Part shown: positions 8,835-17,219 of the stretch, piece by piece
How positions within the stretch are numbered: position 1 is the stretch's first letter
Layout of the letters: each line of letters opens with the position of its first letter
Assembly (NCBI GenBank): GCA_903926075.1
Contig: CAIYHQ010000105.1
Span: 1-64,000 of the forward strand
Length of the DNA: 64,000 nt
Direction: 5' to 3'
DNA from: an uncultured Methanomicrobiales archaeon
GTDB taxonomy: Archaea > Halobacteriota > Methanomicrobia > Methanomicrobiales > Methanospirillaceae
Translations under genes and position numbers: made by a program
The notes under the pieces: model-generated
What the model was told of the DNA's origin: nothing
Database searches by the model: none
The model's input: only the letters and a program-made list of their open reading frames with translations

Positions 8835-9974
8835 ATGGAGCCAGGTAAGACTCTTGTACTATGTGTCGACAGGGATGACGACATAGGATACAAGTCAAAT
8901 GTCATAAGCCCGGTGATAGGAAGAGCGGCAGCACTTGATGCGGCTCTTCAACTAGGTCTTGCTGACCCGGAAGATTCTGATACAAATGCAATTTTAGCCG
9001 GTATCAGGATGTTTGATGATCTGGTAAGGGATGGTGAAGACGCTGAAATAGCTATTATCACTGGAGATCACATGAATATGCTTGCCGGTGACAGAAAAAT
9101 AGCTAGTTCATTAGATTATGTGATTACCGAGACCAATGTTACACAGTGTATTGTAATATCAGATGGAGCCGAGGATGAGTTTGTAATTCCTGTAATCCAG
9201 TCAAAAATTCCAATAACAAGTGTCAGGCGTGTTATCGTAAATCAGATGCCAAATCTGGAAGGTACGTATTATATCATTAAAAAAGTTATCAGTGACCAAA
9301 AAATTGCTAGATTTCTCTTTGTTCCGCTTGGTCTTGCCATGCTCCTGTATGCAGCAAGTTATCTTCTGGGTTTTCCACAAATTGCTACAACAATTGTCAT
9401 AGGTGTTATAGGGTTTTATCTGCTATATCGGGGCCTGGGACTAGATGCAAAGATCAGGAACCTTGCAAAATCATTTGAGACTTCACTGACACGCGGGAAT
9501 ATTTCGTTTATGACGTATTTTGGAGCGGTTGTACTTGTCATTATAGGTATTATAATGGGAATTATGACTGTCCTGAAGTATTATTCTCAGGAAAGTACTC
9601 TTGGTGTGTTTGCATATGTCCTGACATTTCTTTATGGTGCAGTTGAATGGGCTACATTTGCCGGTGTTATTGCAACACTTGGTGTGATTATGGACAATTT
9701 CCTGTATGACAGGGAAAATCTAGGTAAAGTGGTAATATTTCCTTTCTTTGTAGGTGCAATGGGCCTTATTGTATACTGCGGAATTGTATATCTGTTAGCA
9801 GTTAGCAGCCTTGGAACTTTTCCAATCACGCCTGATTATGCATTCCAGTATATTACATATGGAACATTTGGAGGAATAATTATCGCATTTACTGGTATTG
9901 TTATCAGGAATAATATCAATAAGAGCCTGGAAAAGCGTGATTCGCAGAACATTATTGATGTAATTGATACCTGA
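8835..9974 (+). CDS. DUF373 family integral membrane protein
   Basis: The 380-residue protein starts with MEPGKTLVLCVDRDDDIGYK, the conserved opening of the archaeal DUF373 family, so the ATG at 8835 is preferred over a frame opening at 8799. The cytoplasmic N-terminal domain (to about residue 155) contains acidic DRDDD and GDHMN segments that look like a nucleotide- or metal-binding core. The C-terminal part has about six transmembrane helices and a conserved amphipathic segment (AKIRNLAKSFETSLTRG) between helices two and three. Function is unknown. It sits between the coiled-coil gene and the redoxin operon and may be transcribed alone. Confidence 0.85.
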   Translation: MEPGKTLVLCVDRDDDIGYKSNVISPVIGRAAALDAALQLGLADPEDSDTNAILAGIRMFDDLVRDGEDAEIAIITGDHMNMLAGDRKIASSLDYVITETNVTQCIVISDGAEDEFVIPVIQSKIPITSVRRVIVNQMPNLEGTYYIIKKVISDQKIARFLFVPLGLAMLLYAASYLLGFPQIATTIVIGVIGFYLLYRGLGLDAKIRNLAKSFETSLTRGNISFMTYFGAVVLVIIGIIMGIMTVLKYYSQESTLGVFAYVLTFLYGAVEWATFAGVIATLGVIMDNFLYDRENLGKVVIFPFFVGAMGLIVYCGIVYLLAVSSLGTFPITPDYAFQYITYGTFGGIIIAFTGIVIRNNINKSLEKRDSQNIIDVIDT

Positions 9975-10010
9975 TATAATGAAGTAAAAAGAAAAAGGAG
10001 ATTAAATTAA

Positions 10011-10292
10011 ATGAAATTTGTCCACGTTGATGGCAGAGATTTTGGAGACGTAAAACTCTACGCACTAAGCACATGCGGGTGGTGTAATAAAACAAAGGCA
10101 CTTTTGTCAGAACTCGGCACAGGATTCTCATATGTTTATGTTGACCTTCTTTCAGAAGAAGAGATGGAAGAAACTATGCATGAAATTGAGAAATATAATC
10201 CAAATGGTTCATTTCCTACCCTTGTCATTAACCATTCACACGGGATTGTCGGGTTTAGGGAGGACGAAATCAGGAAGGCGTTCAGAAAATGA
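10011..10292 (+). CDS. NrdH/glutaredoxin-like redoxin
   Basis: The 93-residue thioredoxin-fold protein has a CGWC active site (C22, C25) after a short beta strand (VKLYALST). The cis-proline loop SFPTLV and the final helix after GFREDE complete the fold. A strong Shine-Dalgarno AAAAAGGAG precedes the ATG. Its stop overlaps the start of the disulfide reductase gene by 4 bp (ATGA). In Methanosarcina a comparable redoxin receives electrons from a ferredoxin:disulfide reductase and supplies class III ribonucleotide reductase, so this pair probably does the same or keeps other thiols reduced. Confidence 0.85.
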   Translation: MKFVHVDGRDFGDVKLYALSTCGWCNKTKALLSELGTGFSYVYVDLLSEEEMEETMHEIEKYNPNGSFPTLVINHSHGIVGFREDEIRKAFRK

Positions 10293-10810
10293 GTGAATCA
10301 TCAGTTAATGAAAGAACAATAAAAAGATATGAAGAATTAAAAAATGACGGAGAAGCGGCGGGATATTATCTCAATTCTGATATGACTATTACATTACCTC
10401 TGATAGAAGGTCTCCTTACCAATGCAGACAGATATTCTTATCCATCATGTCCTTGCCGTCTTGCAACTGGGAAAAAAGATAAGGATATTGACATTATCTG
10501 TCCTTGCGACTACCGGGACAAAGACTTAGATGAATTTGGGTCTTGTTATTGTGGTCTCTATGTGTCACCATTAGTAGCAGAAAAAAAATTACCTATTAAG
10601 TCTATTCCAGAGAGAAGGCATAAAAAAATAGACCAAAGCCTGAAAAGTACAATCACTGATAAAAATCAAGATAACTGTCCTCCTCTCGCATATCCGGTTT
10701 GGAGATGTCGTGTTTGTGGTTATCTTTGCGCCCGTGAAGAGCCTCCAACAGTCTGTCCTATCTGTAAAGTGACAAAAGATAGATTTGAATGTTTTATCGC
10801 AAAAGAATAA
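10289..10810 (+). CDS. ferredoxin:disulfide reductase, FTR catalytic domain fused to a rubredoxin-like domain
   Basis: The 173-residue protein has the ferredoxin-thioredoxin reductase catalytic pattern in its first 110 residues: CPC (54-56), CPC (71-73) and CYC (86-88). These hold a [4Fe-4S] cluster next to a redox disulfide. A lysine-rich linker leads to a C-terminal rubredoxin-like knuckle pair (CRVCGY and CPICK, about residues 139-160) for one iron. This domain order is that of the methanosarcinal ferredoxin:disulfide reductase, which reduces a NrdH-type redoxin. The upstream overlapping gene encodes such a redoxin. In plant-type FTR the last motif is CHC; here the histidine position is tyrosine. 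Confidence 0.85.
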   Translation: MSESSVNERTIKRYEELKNDGEAAGYYLNSDMTITLPLIEGLLTNADRYSYPSCPCRLATGKKDKDIDIICPCDYRDKDLDEFGSCYCGLYVSPLVAEKKLPIKSIPERRHKKIDQSLKSTITDKNQDNCPPLAYPVWRCRVCGYLCAREEPPTVCPICKVTKDRFECFIAKE

Positions 10811-10858
10811 TTTCTGGTATAATTAAGATCTATTCAATATTAAACGCGCTTTACGAAA

Positions 10859-11239
10859 TCAGGCCTTATCTGTCCATAGTCCGTGAATATTACAGAATGA
10901 TCTTACTTTTCCCTCATTTTCTTTCATACAGAAATGGGCTTCAGGCTTTTCTCCAGGGGAAAGTCCCTTTATTTGAATATTATTCCCTGATCTGACTTCA
11001 ATCCATTCTATGTAGTGTTTTTCTTCCATTGGATGAGGAACTTCTCCGACTTTCACTAATATTCCATCTGAATCAAGTTTAATTACAGGAACGTGCTTCT
11101 CTTTTTCGGCTTCGTTTGTTTTCTCAACCTGTTTCACCATTGGTTTTTCACAGCAAATCAGATCTCCTTTACCTTTATGAATAATTTTTATTATATTCCC
11201 ACAAGTTTCACATGAATAAATTTCAAACAATTCTGGCAT
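10859..11239 (-). CDS. dfx: desulfoferrodoxin (two-iron superoxide reductase)
   Basis: The 126-residue protein starts at the ATG 11239 (MPELFEIYSC). An upstream in-frame start at 11275 would add twelve unconserved residues. Its N-terminal desulforedoxin domain has C10, C13 and the C29-C30 pair for the FeS4 center I. The neelaredoxin domain carries the center II ligands in KHVP, HPMEEKHYIEW and CNIHGLW. It reduces superoxide to peroxide without making oxygen. The gene is convergent with the redoxin/disulfide reductase pair, 48 bp away. A second paralog with the same domains lies at 56660. Confidence 0.93.
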   Translation of the reverse strand: MPELFEIYSCETCGNIIKIIHKGKGDLICCEKPMVKQVEKTNEAEKEKHVPVIKLDSDGILVKVGEVPHPMEEKHYIEWIEVRSGNNIQIKGLSPGEKPEAHFCMKENEGKVRSFCNIHGLWTDKA

Positions 11240-11369
11240 TCGCTTATACCTTCCTAAGGATGACATCAAGCTCATCCATACTCTCTATTTTTATCATGAA
11301 TGATTTTAAGGGTATGGTTATCTGCTGAAAATACAAAATCAAAACAGGCTTATTCTTTCAACAGATTAG

Positions 11370-11410
11370 CGGGGCACATGAATATCGAGTTTCTTTATTC
11401 ATATGCCCCG
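11370..11410. other. strong 15-bp inverted repeat / RNA hairpin
   Basis: CGGGGCACATGAATA (11370-11384) pairs with TATTCATATGCCCCG (11396-11410) with one mismatch, across an 11-nt loop (tcgagtttctt). It lies in the 286-bp divergent space between the desulfoferrodoxin gene and the surface-protein gene at 11526, about 115-130 bp from each start. The GC-rich base stands out from the AT-rich surroundings. It could be a structured 5' leader, a small RNA, a bidirectional terminator or a protein-binding site. Sequence alone does not decide. Confidence 0.5.
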
Positions 11411-11525
11411 GTTCTGCCGAGAGTATCAACATTAGCTAGCACTCAACAGAGGAGCACTTACAATCATATACTCATATCTGATTTAAATACTTATTGATTT
11501 GAATATGTGATAGGAAATGTGTGAT

Positions 11526-12812
11526 ATGGTGACTAAGAATTTTCTTGTAATCATCCTCATGATGACATTTGCATTTGTAATAGGTCCAGCTTTCGCAGTT
11601 AAAATAATTTCATCTCCTGACATTATTTACCCTGGAGATGTAATATCCCTTTCAATTGATGAACTAAAAGATAATTCATCTTTTTCACTACTAATTGAGG
11701 GAGACCTCAAGGTCACTCCTGGTAGTGACTTTGCCTTTGAGACAGCTGATTTCAAAATGCCATTTACATTATATAATGGAAGTATTATTACTGAACTTGA
11801 AAATACTGAGTCAAATAAAATCGACGTAAAAAAGGGGGATACAGAAGCCATTAAAAGTGGCAATTCCATTAATGGGAAATATACAAGTAAAAACTCAGTA
11901 AATCTTGAATCAGGGATATATGATTTTATACGCATGGGGGGTAAAGCTCTTCCTGACAAGGATACGGTAATAACAAGACTCCAGATAACAGGAGATAAAA
12001 AAGGCCCTGATAGTTCACAGATTTCATTCCAGTTAAATGGTTTAACATCAGGGAAAGTTGTAATAACTGCAATTGTTGATGGTTTACAGGTTTATTATAA
12101 AACAATTCTTATTGCTGACAGTTCATCAGAAATAGCAACATATTATGCGACTACTGGCATTCCTGAACAAACAGAAATACAAAATAATAATAATAATATC
12201 CAGACAGGGAGTACTAATGATTACACAACTATTTCAGTTAAACCATCAAATTCAGAGGCAATAATAAAATCTATAGCAAATACAAAAGATTTACAAAACA
12301 AATCGTTTACATCATCAACAATAGGAGAATTAAGAAGTGTTCGTTCGCTTGATGGTCTAGTGACAATTATTGCAAATAGTGAGGACTACTTCAGTTTACT
12401 TCCCATTAAACCTGAATCACTTCCCACAAACTGGAATCTCTTAAATTCTGCATATGCAGTAATTCCGGAAGGACGCGTCTTTGAACCACCAGGAAAATTA
12501 TCCTTTAAATTACCTGATGAGTTTGCAAACGGAAGTAGGAAAGATCCGGTATTTATAGCAAAATACGAATCAGGTTCATGGGTGGCACAGAGAAGCAAAG
12601 TGGACCAGGGAAATGTTGAAGTTTCTTGTGATAAAGGCGGGGATTATGCACTAATTTCGATATCAGGAACAAGCACAATTCCAGAAGGGATTATTGAAAC
12701 AGGTACTACAACTCCTGTGAAAGGCAGTATACCTCCCATGGTTCCACTATTCGCTGTATTTATTGCATCAATAACTATGGTGCAAGTCCTAAAGTACAGA
12801 ATCAGGAGGTAA
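11526..12812 (+). CDS. secreted surface protein with C-terminal membrane anchor, unknown function
   Basis: The product (428 residues from the ATG at 11526) has a signal peptide ending near IGPAFA. A long Ser/Thr/Asn-rich ectodomain with several N-glycosylation sequons (NSS, NGS, NKS) follows, with a polar low-complexity NNNNN segment near residue 220. One hydrophobic C-terminal helix and a basic tail (LKYRIRR) close the protein, so it is probably exported and anchored in the cytoplasmic membrane. The ATG at 11526 is preferred over 11517 because of the purine-rich AGGAAATG before it. A TATA-like atttaaatac lies at 11481-11490. The 3' end overlaps the convergent gene by 24 bp. No recognised family. 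Confidence 0.78.
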   Translation: MVTKNFLVIILMMTFAFVIGPAFAVKIISSPDIIYPGDVISLSIDELKDNSSFSLLIEGDLKVTPGSDFAFETADFKMPFTLYNGSIITELENTESNKIDVKKGDTEAIKSGNSINGKYTSKNSVNLESGIYDFIRMGGKALPDKDTVITRLQITGDKKGPDSSQISFQLNGLTSGKVVITAIVDGLQVYYKTILIADSSSEIATYYATTGIPEQTEIQNNNNNIQTGSTNDYTTISVKPSNSEAIIKSIANTKDLQNKSFTSSTIGELRSVRSLDGLVTIIANSEDYFSLLPIKPESLPTNWNLLNSAYAVIPEGRVFEPPGKLSFKLPDEFANGSRKDPVFIAKYESGSWVAQRSKVDQGNVEVSCDKGGDYALISISGTSTIPEGIIETGTTTPVKGSIPPMVPLFAVFIASITMVQVLKYRIRR

Positions 12813-13592
12813 GACCTCATATTCTTTAAAAAAGGAGATAACGAGGTTCAGAGTATTCTTATCAATTATAGAAGTTCTCGTTAGAGATAAAGGTCCATTG
12901 AGTCCTTGTGACAGAATACATAATATTAAACTACAGACAGGGCAAGGGTCCATAGTACAGCATTTTGGCGACTCTTCCCTTACTTTTTTGCATCCATTGA
13001 TTAAAAGATAACCATTCAATACTATAATAATATTGGAACCTTCACGATTTATTACAAAGTCATTGACAAGTTCAAGGTATTCACAGAATAAATCACGCAG
13101 TGCAATGAATACCTCCTTATCGTTACTTGGGATATTCAGTCCTCCTTTTTCAATACAATAATTTAGAATAGGTATCCCCTGAGGATAGACTACAAGTCCA
13201 GGATTTTTTTTGTCTATTTGATATGTATAATCCACGTTTAATGTTTCAATAAATGAATCTGTCACAGGAATAAACTGAGTAATTGTTCCGCCTCTTGTAT
13301 TTGGAGGGAAAAAGATAGAATTTCCCTGAATACCTAGGTCTGACAAAAACCGGCACCTTCCTATTGTCCCTCCGATCGGAAGTAACGAAGTTATGGCAAT
13401 ATCCGGATATTCATCTTTTGAGAGAGAGAAAAAAAGAATAGCTGTGATAAAACAAAATATTCCTGAAATTACGAGAGCGGCGCCAGTTATATCATCATGA
13501 CGTGTGATTCCGGCAATGGTAAGAGTTATGATTGCAACAATAAATAGTATAAGTGCTCCTTTTTGATATTCAGGAGAAAAAATATCTTTCAT
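12789..13592 (-). CDS. membrane-anchored protein with a Cys-rich motif, last gene of the MoxR operon
   Basis: The 267-residue protein has two N-terminal transmembrane helices (about residues 11-31 and 36-57) followed by a cytosolic domain. The cytosolic part contains a cluster of cysteines (C201, C211, C212, C217, C220, C225, including CC-X4-C-X2-C) that could bind a metal or iron-sulfur center. Otherwise it resembles the uncharacterised euryarchaeal proteins found at the end of MoxR/DUF58 operons. The start overlaps the stop of the preceding gene by 4 bp. The 3' end runs 24 bp into the convergent surface-protein gene. Function unknown. Confidence 0.75.
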   Translation of the reverse strand: MKDIFSPEYQKGALILFIVAIITLTIAGITRHDDITGAALVISGIFCFITAILFFSLSKDEYPDIAITSLLPIGGTIGRCRFLSDLGIQGNSIFFPPNTRGGTITQFIPVTDSFIETLNVDYTYQIDKKNPGLVVYPQGIPILNYCIEKGGLNIPSNDKEVFIALRDLFCEYLELVNDFVINREGSNIIIVLNGYLLINGCKKVREESPKCCTMDPCPVCSLILCILSQGLNGPLSLTRTSIIDKNTLNLVISFFKEYEVLPPDSVL

Positions 13593-14056
13593 GCTGACTC
13601 TCCATCTTTGATATATTCGTTTCCATATCGTTTAATAAAGAGAACTCCAAAAAAGAGAGCACAAATCAATCCGAAAAAAAGGAAATCCAGGAAAAGAGAA
13701 TTCACCTGAATAAAAGCGAAACAAAAAGCACTGCCGATTATAGCAAATATTCCTGATTTCCATAAAACATTCCTCATTTCATCCGGCGACTGTGAAAAAT
13801 AATATTGAACTATAATGAGAAAAAGTGTGACAAAACCAATAATAAACATTTTCTCTGATAAGACTATTACTGATGGAACAATCGAAAATATGTTAATTGG
13901 AAATTTTTTAATTTTTTCATTTAAGAGAAATAACGATAAAATAAAAAATAGAATAGATAGAATAGCGGGAAACAATACCGAATAATACCAACCTGATACT
14001 ATAACCCATATCATCAGGAAAAAGTAAAAAATACTATTAAAATAAGAAAACTTCAT
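13589..14056 (-). CDS. small integral membrane protein of the MoxR operon
   Basis: The 155-residue product is almost entirely hydrophobic, with five or six predicted transmembrane helices and short charged loops (NEKIKKF, SQSPDEM). The C-terminal tail (KRYGNEYIKDGESA) is probably cytosolic. The stop of the DUF58 gene overlaps its start by 4 bp and its own stop overlaps the next start, so it is translated as part of the operon. I do not recognise the family. Its place between the DUF58 protein and another membrane protein suggests it belongs to a membrane complex. Confidence 0.75.
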   Translation of the reverse strand: MKFSYFNSIFYFFLMIWVIVSGWYYSVLFPAILSILFFILSLFLLNEKIKKFPINIFSIVPSVIVLSEKMFIIGFVTLFLIIVQYYFSQSPDEMRNVLWKSGIFAIIGSAFCFAFIQVNSLFLDFLFFGLICALFFGVLFIKRYGNEYIKDGESA

Positions 14057-15360
14057 GAAATAACCTCAAATGAATCAATTCTGTATGAAGCCAGTACCCG
14101 TAATATTCCTGGGTTCTTAACTCCTGGTGGAGCTCTTCCATGAACCACGATTCCCCGCTTTTTTGCTTCAGTTATTATCTTTTCAATATGACTAATATCT
14201 CCTTTAAAATCACTAAATAGATAAACACCAGAAGATTTTTGAAGATCAAATATCCGTTGCATCTGTGATTCAAACTGTGTTATTCGCGTATTCTCTCTTG
14301 ATATTATAAAATATTTACTAAGATTTTCATAAAATATTAAATCAGCAGGGTTAATAGAGATACGCAGATTTTCTTCAGTGTTATACTGGTAACGCTTGAT
14401 TCTGACAGAATCAAGAAGCCGATAATCATTATTCTGCCGTCTTAATGGCTTTAAAGCAGATATTATCTCAAGTATTTTTTTCCTGTTTTTTTCAAGTGGT
14501 AGAAAATTAATAAGGTTTGTTCCTGATATTATCAACATTGACCAGGCTTTCCATTCACGTTCTGCATTTGCAATTGCTCCTACTACACCTCTTACAAGGA
14601 TATGATAATCATTTAAAGCGTTTTCATATATATCGGAAGGAATATCAAGAATAATATACGGAGGTGTTCCTGACAAGCCTGAATATAGTTTTATCATGAG
14701 CTTATTGTATTTTGCAGTAAGTTTCCAGTCGATATGGCGATAATCATCTGATGGATTGTAATCGCGAAAACCTCGAATATCACTCCCTTTAAGAAACCCT
14801 TTCCCGTGCCATTCTCTCTCACCTGAAAGACCGGATGAACGGGCAGGGATAAGAATTCCAGTAGGTTCAATATGCAGCACCGGAATTCTAAAATTTTTAT
14901 CTTTTAACACTATAGAATCTTTAAAAAATATACCTTCAAAAATTAATTCCAGCCCTTCAAACCTGACATTTCCGATTGAGTTAATGGAAATACAATAACT
15001 CCATTCACCTGAATTTCGAGAACTTATAACGTTTGAAAAACTTCCATTTTCGAGAATAGAGCCATGAGGAGGGTTATCTTTTATTGTTAATTTATATGGA
15101 CTGTTATTTGCAAAATTTCCCCTTATTATAACATCTACCTTTCCTCCCTGACGAATTATTAGGGGAGAGGCAATTCTTTCAATCGAAATTATTTTTTTTA
15201 TCGAATTTTCTGAATTAATAAACCATATCCCTTCAAGAAAGAGGAAAAGAAGTATCAGAAATGCAACTGCAATAGCAAAAACCGTTGAGTAAAATATTGA
15301 AAATAAAAGAATAAAGGTAACTAAAATGCATATGGCCTGGCCTAGGACTGTAAGTCTCAA
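14053..15360 (-). CDS. DUF58 domain protein (MoxR partner)
   Basis: The 435-residue protein has two N-terminal membrane helices (about residues 8-42), a beta-rich extracytosolic-like segment, and then the DUF58 signature around residues 190-230 (LKGSDIRGFRDYNPSDDYRHIDWKLTAK). A vWA-like C-terminal half follows. DUF58 proteins are regularly encoded beside MoxR AAA ATPases and are thought to be their vWA-type partners in assembling or activating envelope proteins. The start is TTG (15358-15360), preceded by GAGGTG on the minus strand. It begins 3 bp after the MoxR stop. Confidence 0.9.
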   Translation of the reverse strand: MRLTVLGQAICILVTFILLFSIFYSTVFAIAVAFLILLFLFLEGIWFINSENSIKKIISIERIASPLIIRQGGKVDVIIRGNFANNSPYKLTIKDNPPHGSILENGSFSNVISSRNSGEWSYCISINSIGNVRFEGLELIFEGIFFKDSIVLKDKNFRIPVLHIEPTGILIPARSSGLSGEREWHGKGFLKGSDIRGFRDYNPSDDYRHIDWKLTAKYNKLMIKLYSGLSGTPPYIILDIPSDIYENALNDYHILVRGVVGAIANAEREWKAWSMLIISGTNLINFLPLEKNRKKILEIISALKPLRRQNNDYRLLDSVRIKRYQYNTEENLRISINPADLIFYENLSKYFIISRENTRITQFESQMQRIFDLQKSSGVYLFSDFKGDISHIEKIITEAKKRGIVVHGRAPPGVKNPGILRVLASYRIDSFEVIS

Positions 15361-15363
15361 TGT

Positions 15364-16338
15364 TCAGGGCACCTCTATTGAATTTATCATTCTCTTTATG
15401 ACATCGATAATTGAAATACCTGATATTTCAGCTTCCTTTTTCAGGACTATCCGATGAGGAAGAGCATGAAAAGATAACCACTTTATGTCATCCGGAGTTA
15501 CAAACTGCCTGCCCTCTAGCGCCGCAATAGCTTTTGATCCCCTTACAAGAGCAATTGAAGCACGTGAACTTACGCCTAATTCGATTTCAGAATGATTTCG
15601 GGTTGCAATTATTATATCACGAATATAGGCGAGAAGTTTATCTTCGATAAAAATGTCCCTGACTTTTGTCTGAAATTCAATAATCAGTTCTTTATTTAGA
15701 ACAGGCCTTAGTTGAGCTATATAATTTTTCCAATGAAGAATCCCATTTTGTTCACGCCTTATTATCTCAAGTTCTCCTTCTGAATCGAGGTGAGTTATAA
15801 TAGTACTGAACATAAACCTATCTTTTTGCGCTTCTATCAATGGAAAGGTCCCTTCAAATTCATAGGGATTCTGGGTTGCTATCACCAGAAATGGGTCTTC
15901 AAGTAGAATAGTTTCTCCATCAATAGTAGCCTGCTGCTCACTCATGACTTCTATAAAAGCACTTTGAGCACGGGGTGGAAGTCTGTTCAATTCGTCAATC
16001 AGCATAAATTGTGTAAAAACTGGCCCTTTTTTGAAAACAAATTCCTTTCTCTCGGTATCGAAGATCTTGACACCGATAATATCGGCTGGCTGACTATCAA
16101 CTGCACATTGAAACCTTGAAAATGTACAGCCTGAAATATGAGCGAGAGCTTTGACAACCGATGTTTTTGCTGTGCCTGGAAGTCCTTCAATTAAAAGATG
16201 TCCGCCCGACAATAGGCTGATTAAAGCAAGGCCTATCAGTTCATCCTGGTCCACGATAAATTCATTGATTTTCCTGAGAATCTCTATATATTTTTCAGAT
16301 AATTGTGAAAGTTCATCATTTATATTTAATTGTTCCAT
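15364..16338 (-). CDS. MoxR family AAA+ ATPase
   Basis: The 324-residue AAA+ protein has Walker A GLPGTAKTS (about residues 53-61) and Walker B LIDELNRLPP (near 113). The MoxR hallmark SAFIEVMSEQQATIDG and sensor-1 ATQNP follow, and a lid domain (GVSSRASIALVRGSKA) completes the fold. MoxR ATPases act as chaperones that remodel partner proteins, usually DUF58/vWA proteins. The partner here is the next gene, 3 bp downstream. The preceding DUF4350 gene ends 2 bp upstream, so expression is operonic. Confidence 0.93.
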   Translation of the reverse strand: MEQLNINDELSQLSEKYIEILRKINEFIVDQDELIGLALISLLSGGHLLIEGLPGTAKTSVVKALAHISGCTFSRFQCAVDSQPADIIGVKIFDTERKEFVFKKGPVFTQFMLIDELNRLPPRAQSAFIEVMSEQQATIDGETILLEDPFLVIATQNPYEFEGTFPLIEAQKDRFMFSTIITHLDSEGELEIIRREQNGILHWKNYIAQLRPVLNKELIIEFQTKVRDIFIEDKLLAYIRDIIIATRNHSEIELGVSSRASIALVRGSKAIAALEGRQFVTPDDIKWLSFHALPHRIVLKKEAEISGISIIDVIKRMINSIEVP

Positions 16339-16340
16339 AA

Positions 16341-17219
16341 TTAATCCTCGAATTTATATCGCACGAAAAGAAGGCAGATAATCGAGATAAGAATAATTAA
16401 AATCGATTTGTAAATATCAACCTGCTTAATCTGTTCTATAACAGGTATAAACTCATTAGCTTGCGAAAGTCTGGAATTTGACATTAAAATAAGTGTTGTA
16501 TCGCGATATGTCAGTATATTAGTTATCAATGTGATACCAGGGCTACCACTTATAGTGTTCTGCATACTGTTTATGAAAATACTTGGATCTGCAAGGACAA
16601 ATATCTCTCCGTTACCATAGGATTCCTTTGCAAATAGATTATATCGTCCAATGGGTCCGACTCTCGTATTAACGCTTGAGTTAGCAGGTTCAGGCCATGA
16701 GAGAAGAGAAGTATCAATAAGTGCTTCTCCTCCATTTACGTATGACGGTCTATCAAATGAGATTTTATCAATCCCATTAGTAATTCTGGATTTGTTCAAT
16801 GAATATGCAATGAGAGAGGCTGGGTCCTTATAATCTCTGTCAACTCCGGCTAAAGCAAAGGATGAGATTTTAATATGACTGTTCAACAATTTTAAAAGAT
16901 TATTTCCTGTTCCAAAATCGTCTATCAGAAATAAAGAATTTCCATTTTGTAAAAATTTTCTGATTGATGTTGCATCATTATCACTAAAATCCTGTAACGG
17001 GGAGATTATCAATAATGATGAATTTTTCAGGCCTTCAATATTTCCAATAGACGAAATTTCCTTAACATGATACGACTTGGCCTTTTCAAAGAAAATACTT
17101 GTTCCGTTCCAATATGGATTATATCTGCTGAAATCCATCGTTGTCGTAGTGAGATGAATGATAGTAATACTGCCCGTAAGAAAAATAATTATGAGAATTA
17201 CGAGCATAGAAATTTTCAA
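16341..17219 (-). CDS. DUF4350 domain membrane protein
   Basis: The 292-residue protein has an N-terminal membrane helix and a long exported domain. Its DUF4350 features are the FLQNGNSLFLIDDFGTGNN segment near residue 95, resembling a glutamine-amidotransferase-like fold, and FVLADPSIFINSMQ near 205. A C-terminal helix and a short basic tail (RYKFED) finish it. DUF4350 proteins accompany MoxR and DUF4129 proteins in many prokaryotes. The start is TTG (17217-17219), overlapping the previous gene's stop as TTGA, a variant of the usual ATGA coupling. An internal ATG at 17207 is a possible alternative. Confidence 0.8.
   Translation of the reverse strand: MKISMLVILIIIFLTGSITIIHLTTTTMDFSRYNPYWNGTSIFFEKAKSYHVKEISSIGNIEGLKNSSLLIISPLQDFSDNDATSIRKFLQNGNSLFLIDDFGTGNNLLKLLNSHIKISSFALAGVDRDYKDPASLIAYSLNKSRITNGIDKISFDRPSYVNGGEALIDTSLLSWPEPANSSVNTRVGPIGRYNLFAKESYGNGEIFVLADPSIFINSMQNTISGSPGITLITNILTYRDTTLILMSNSRLSQANEFIPVIEQIKQVDIYKSILIILISIICLLFVRYKFED

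Noticed and set aside
11300-11497. 65-codon frame across the hairpin region
   Set aside because: It spans the strong inverted repeat and lacks a plausible start; the hairpin explains the region better.
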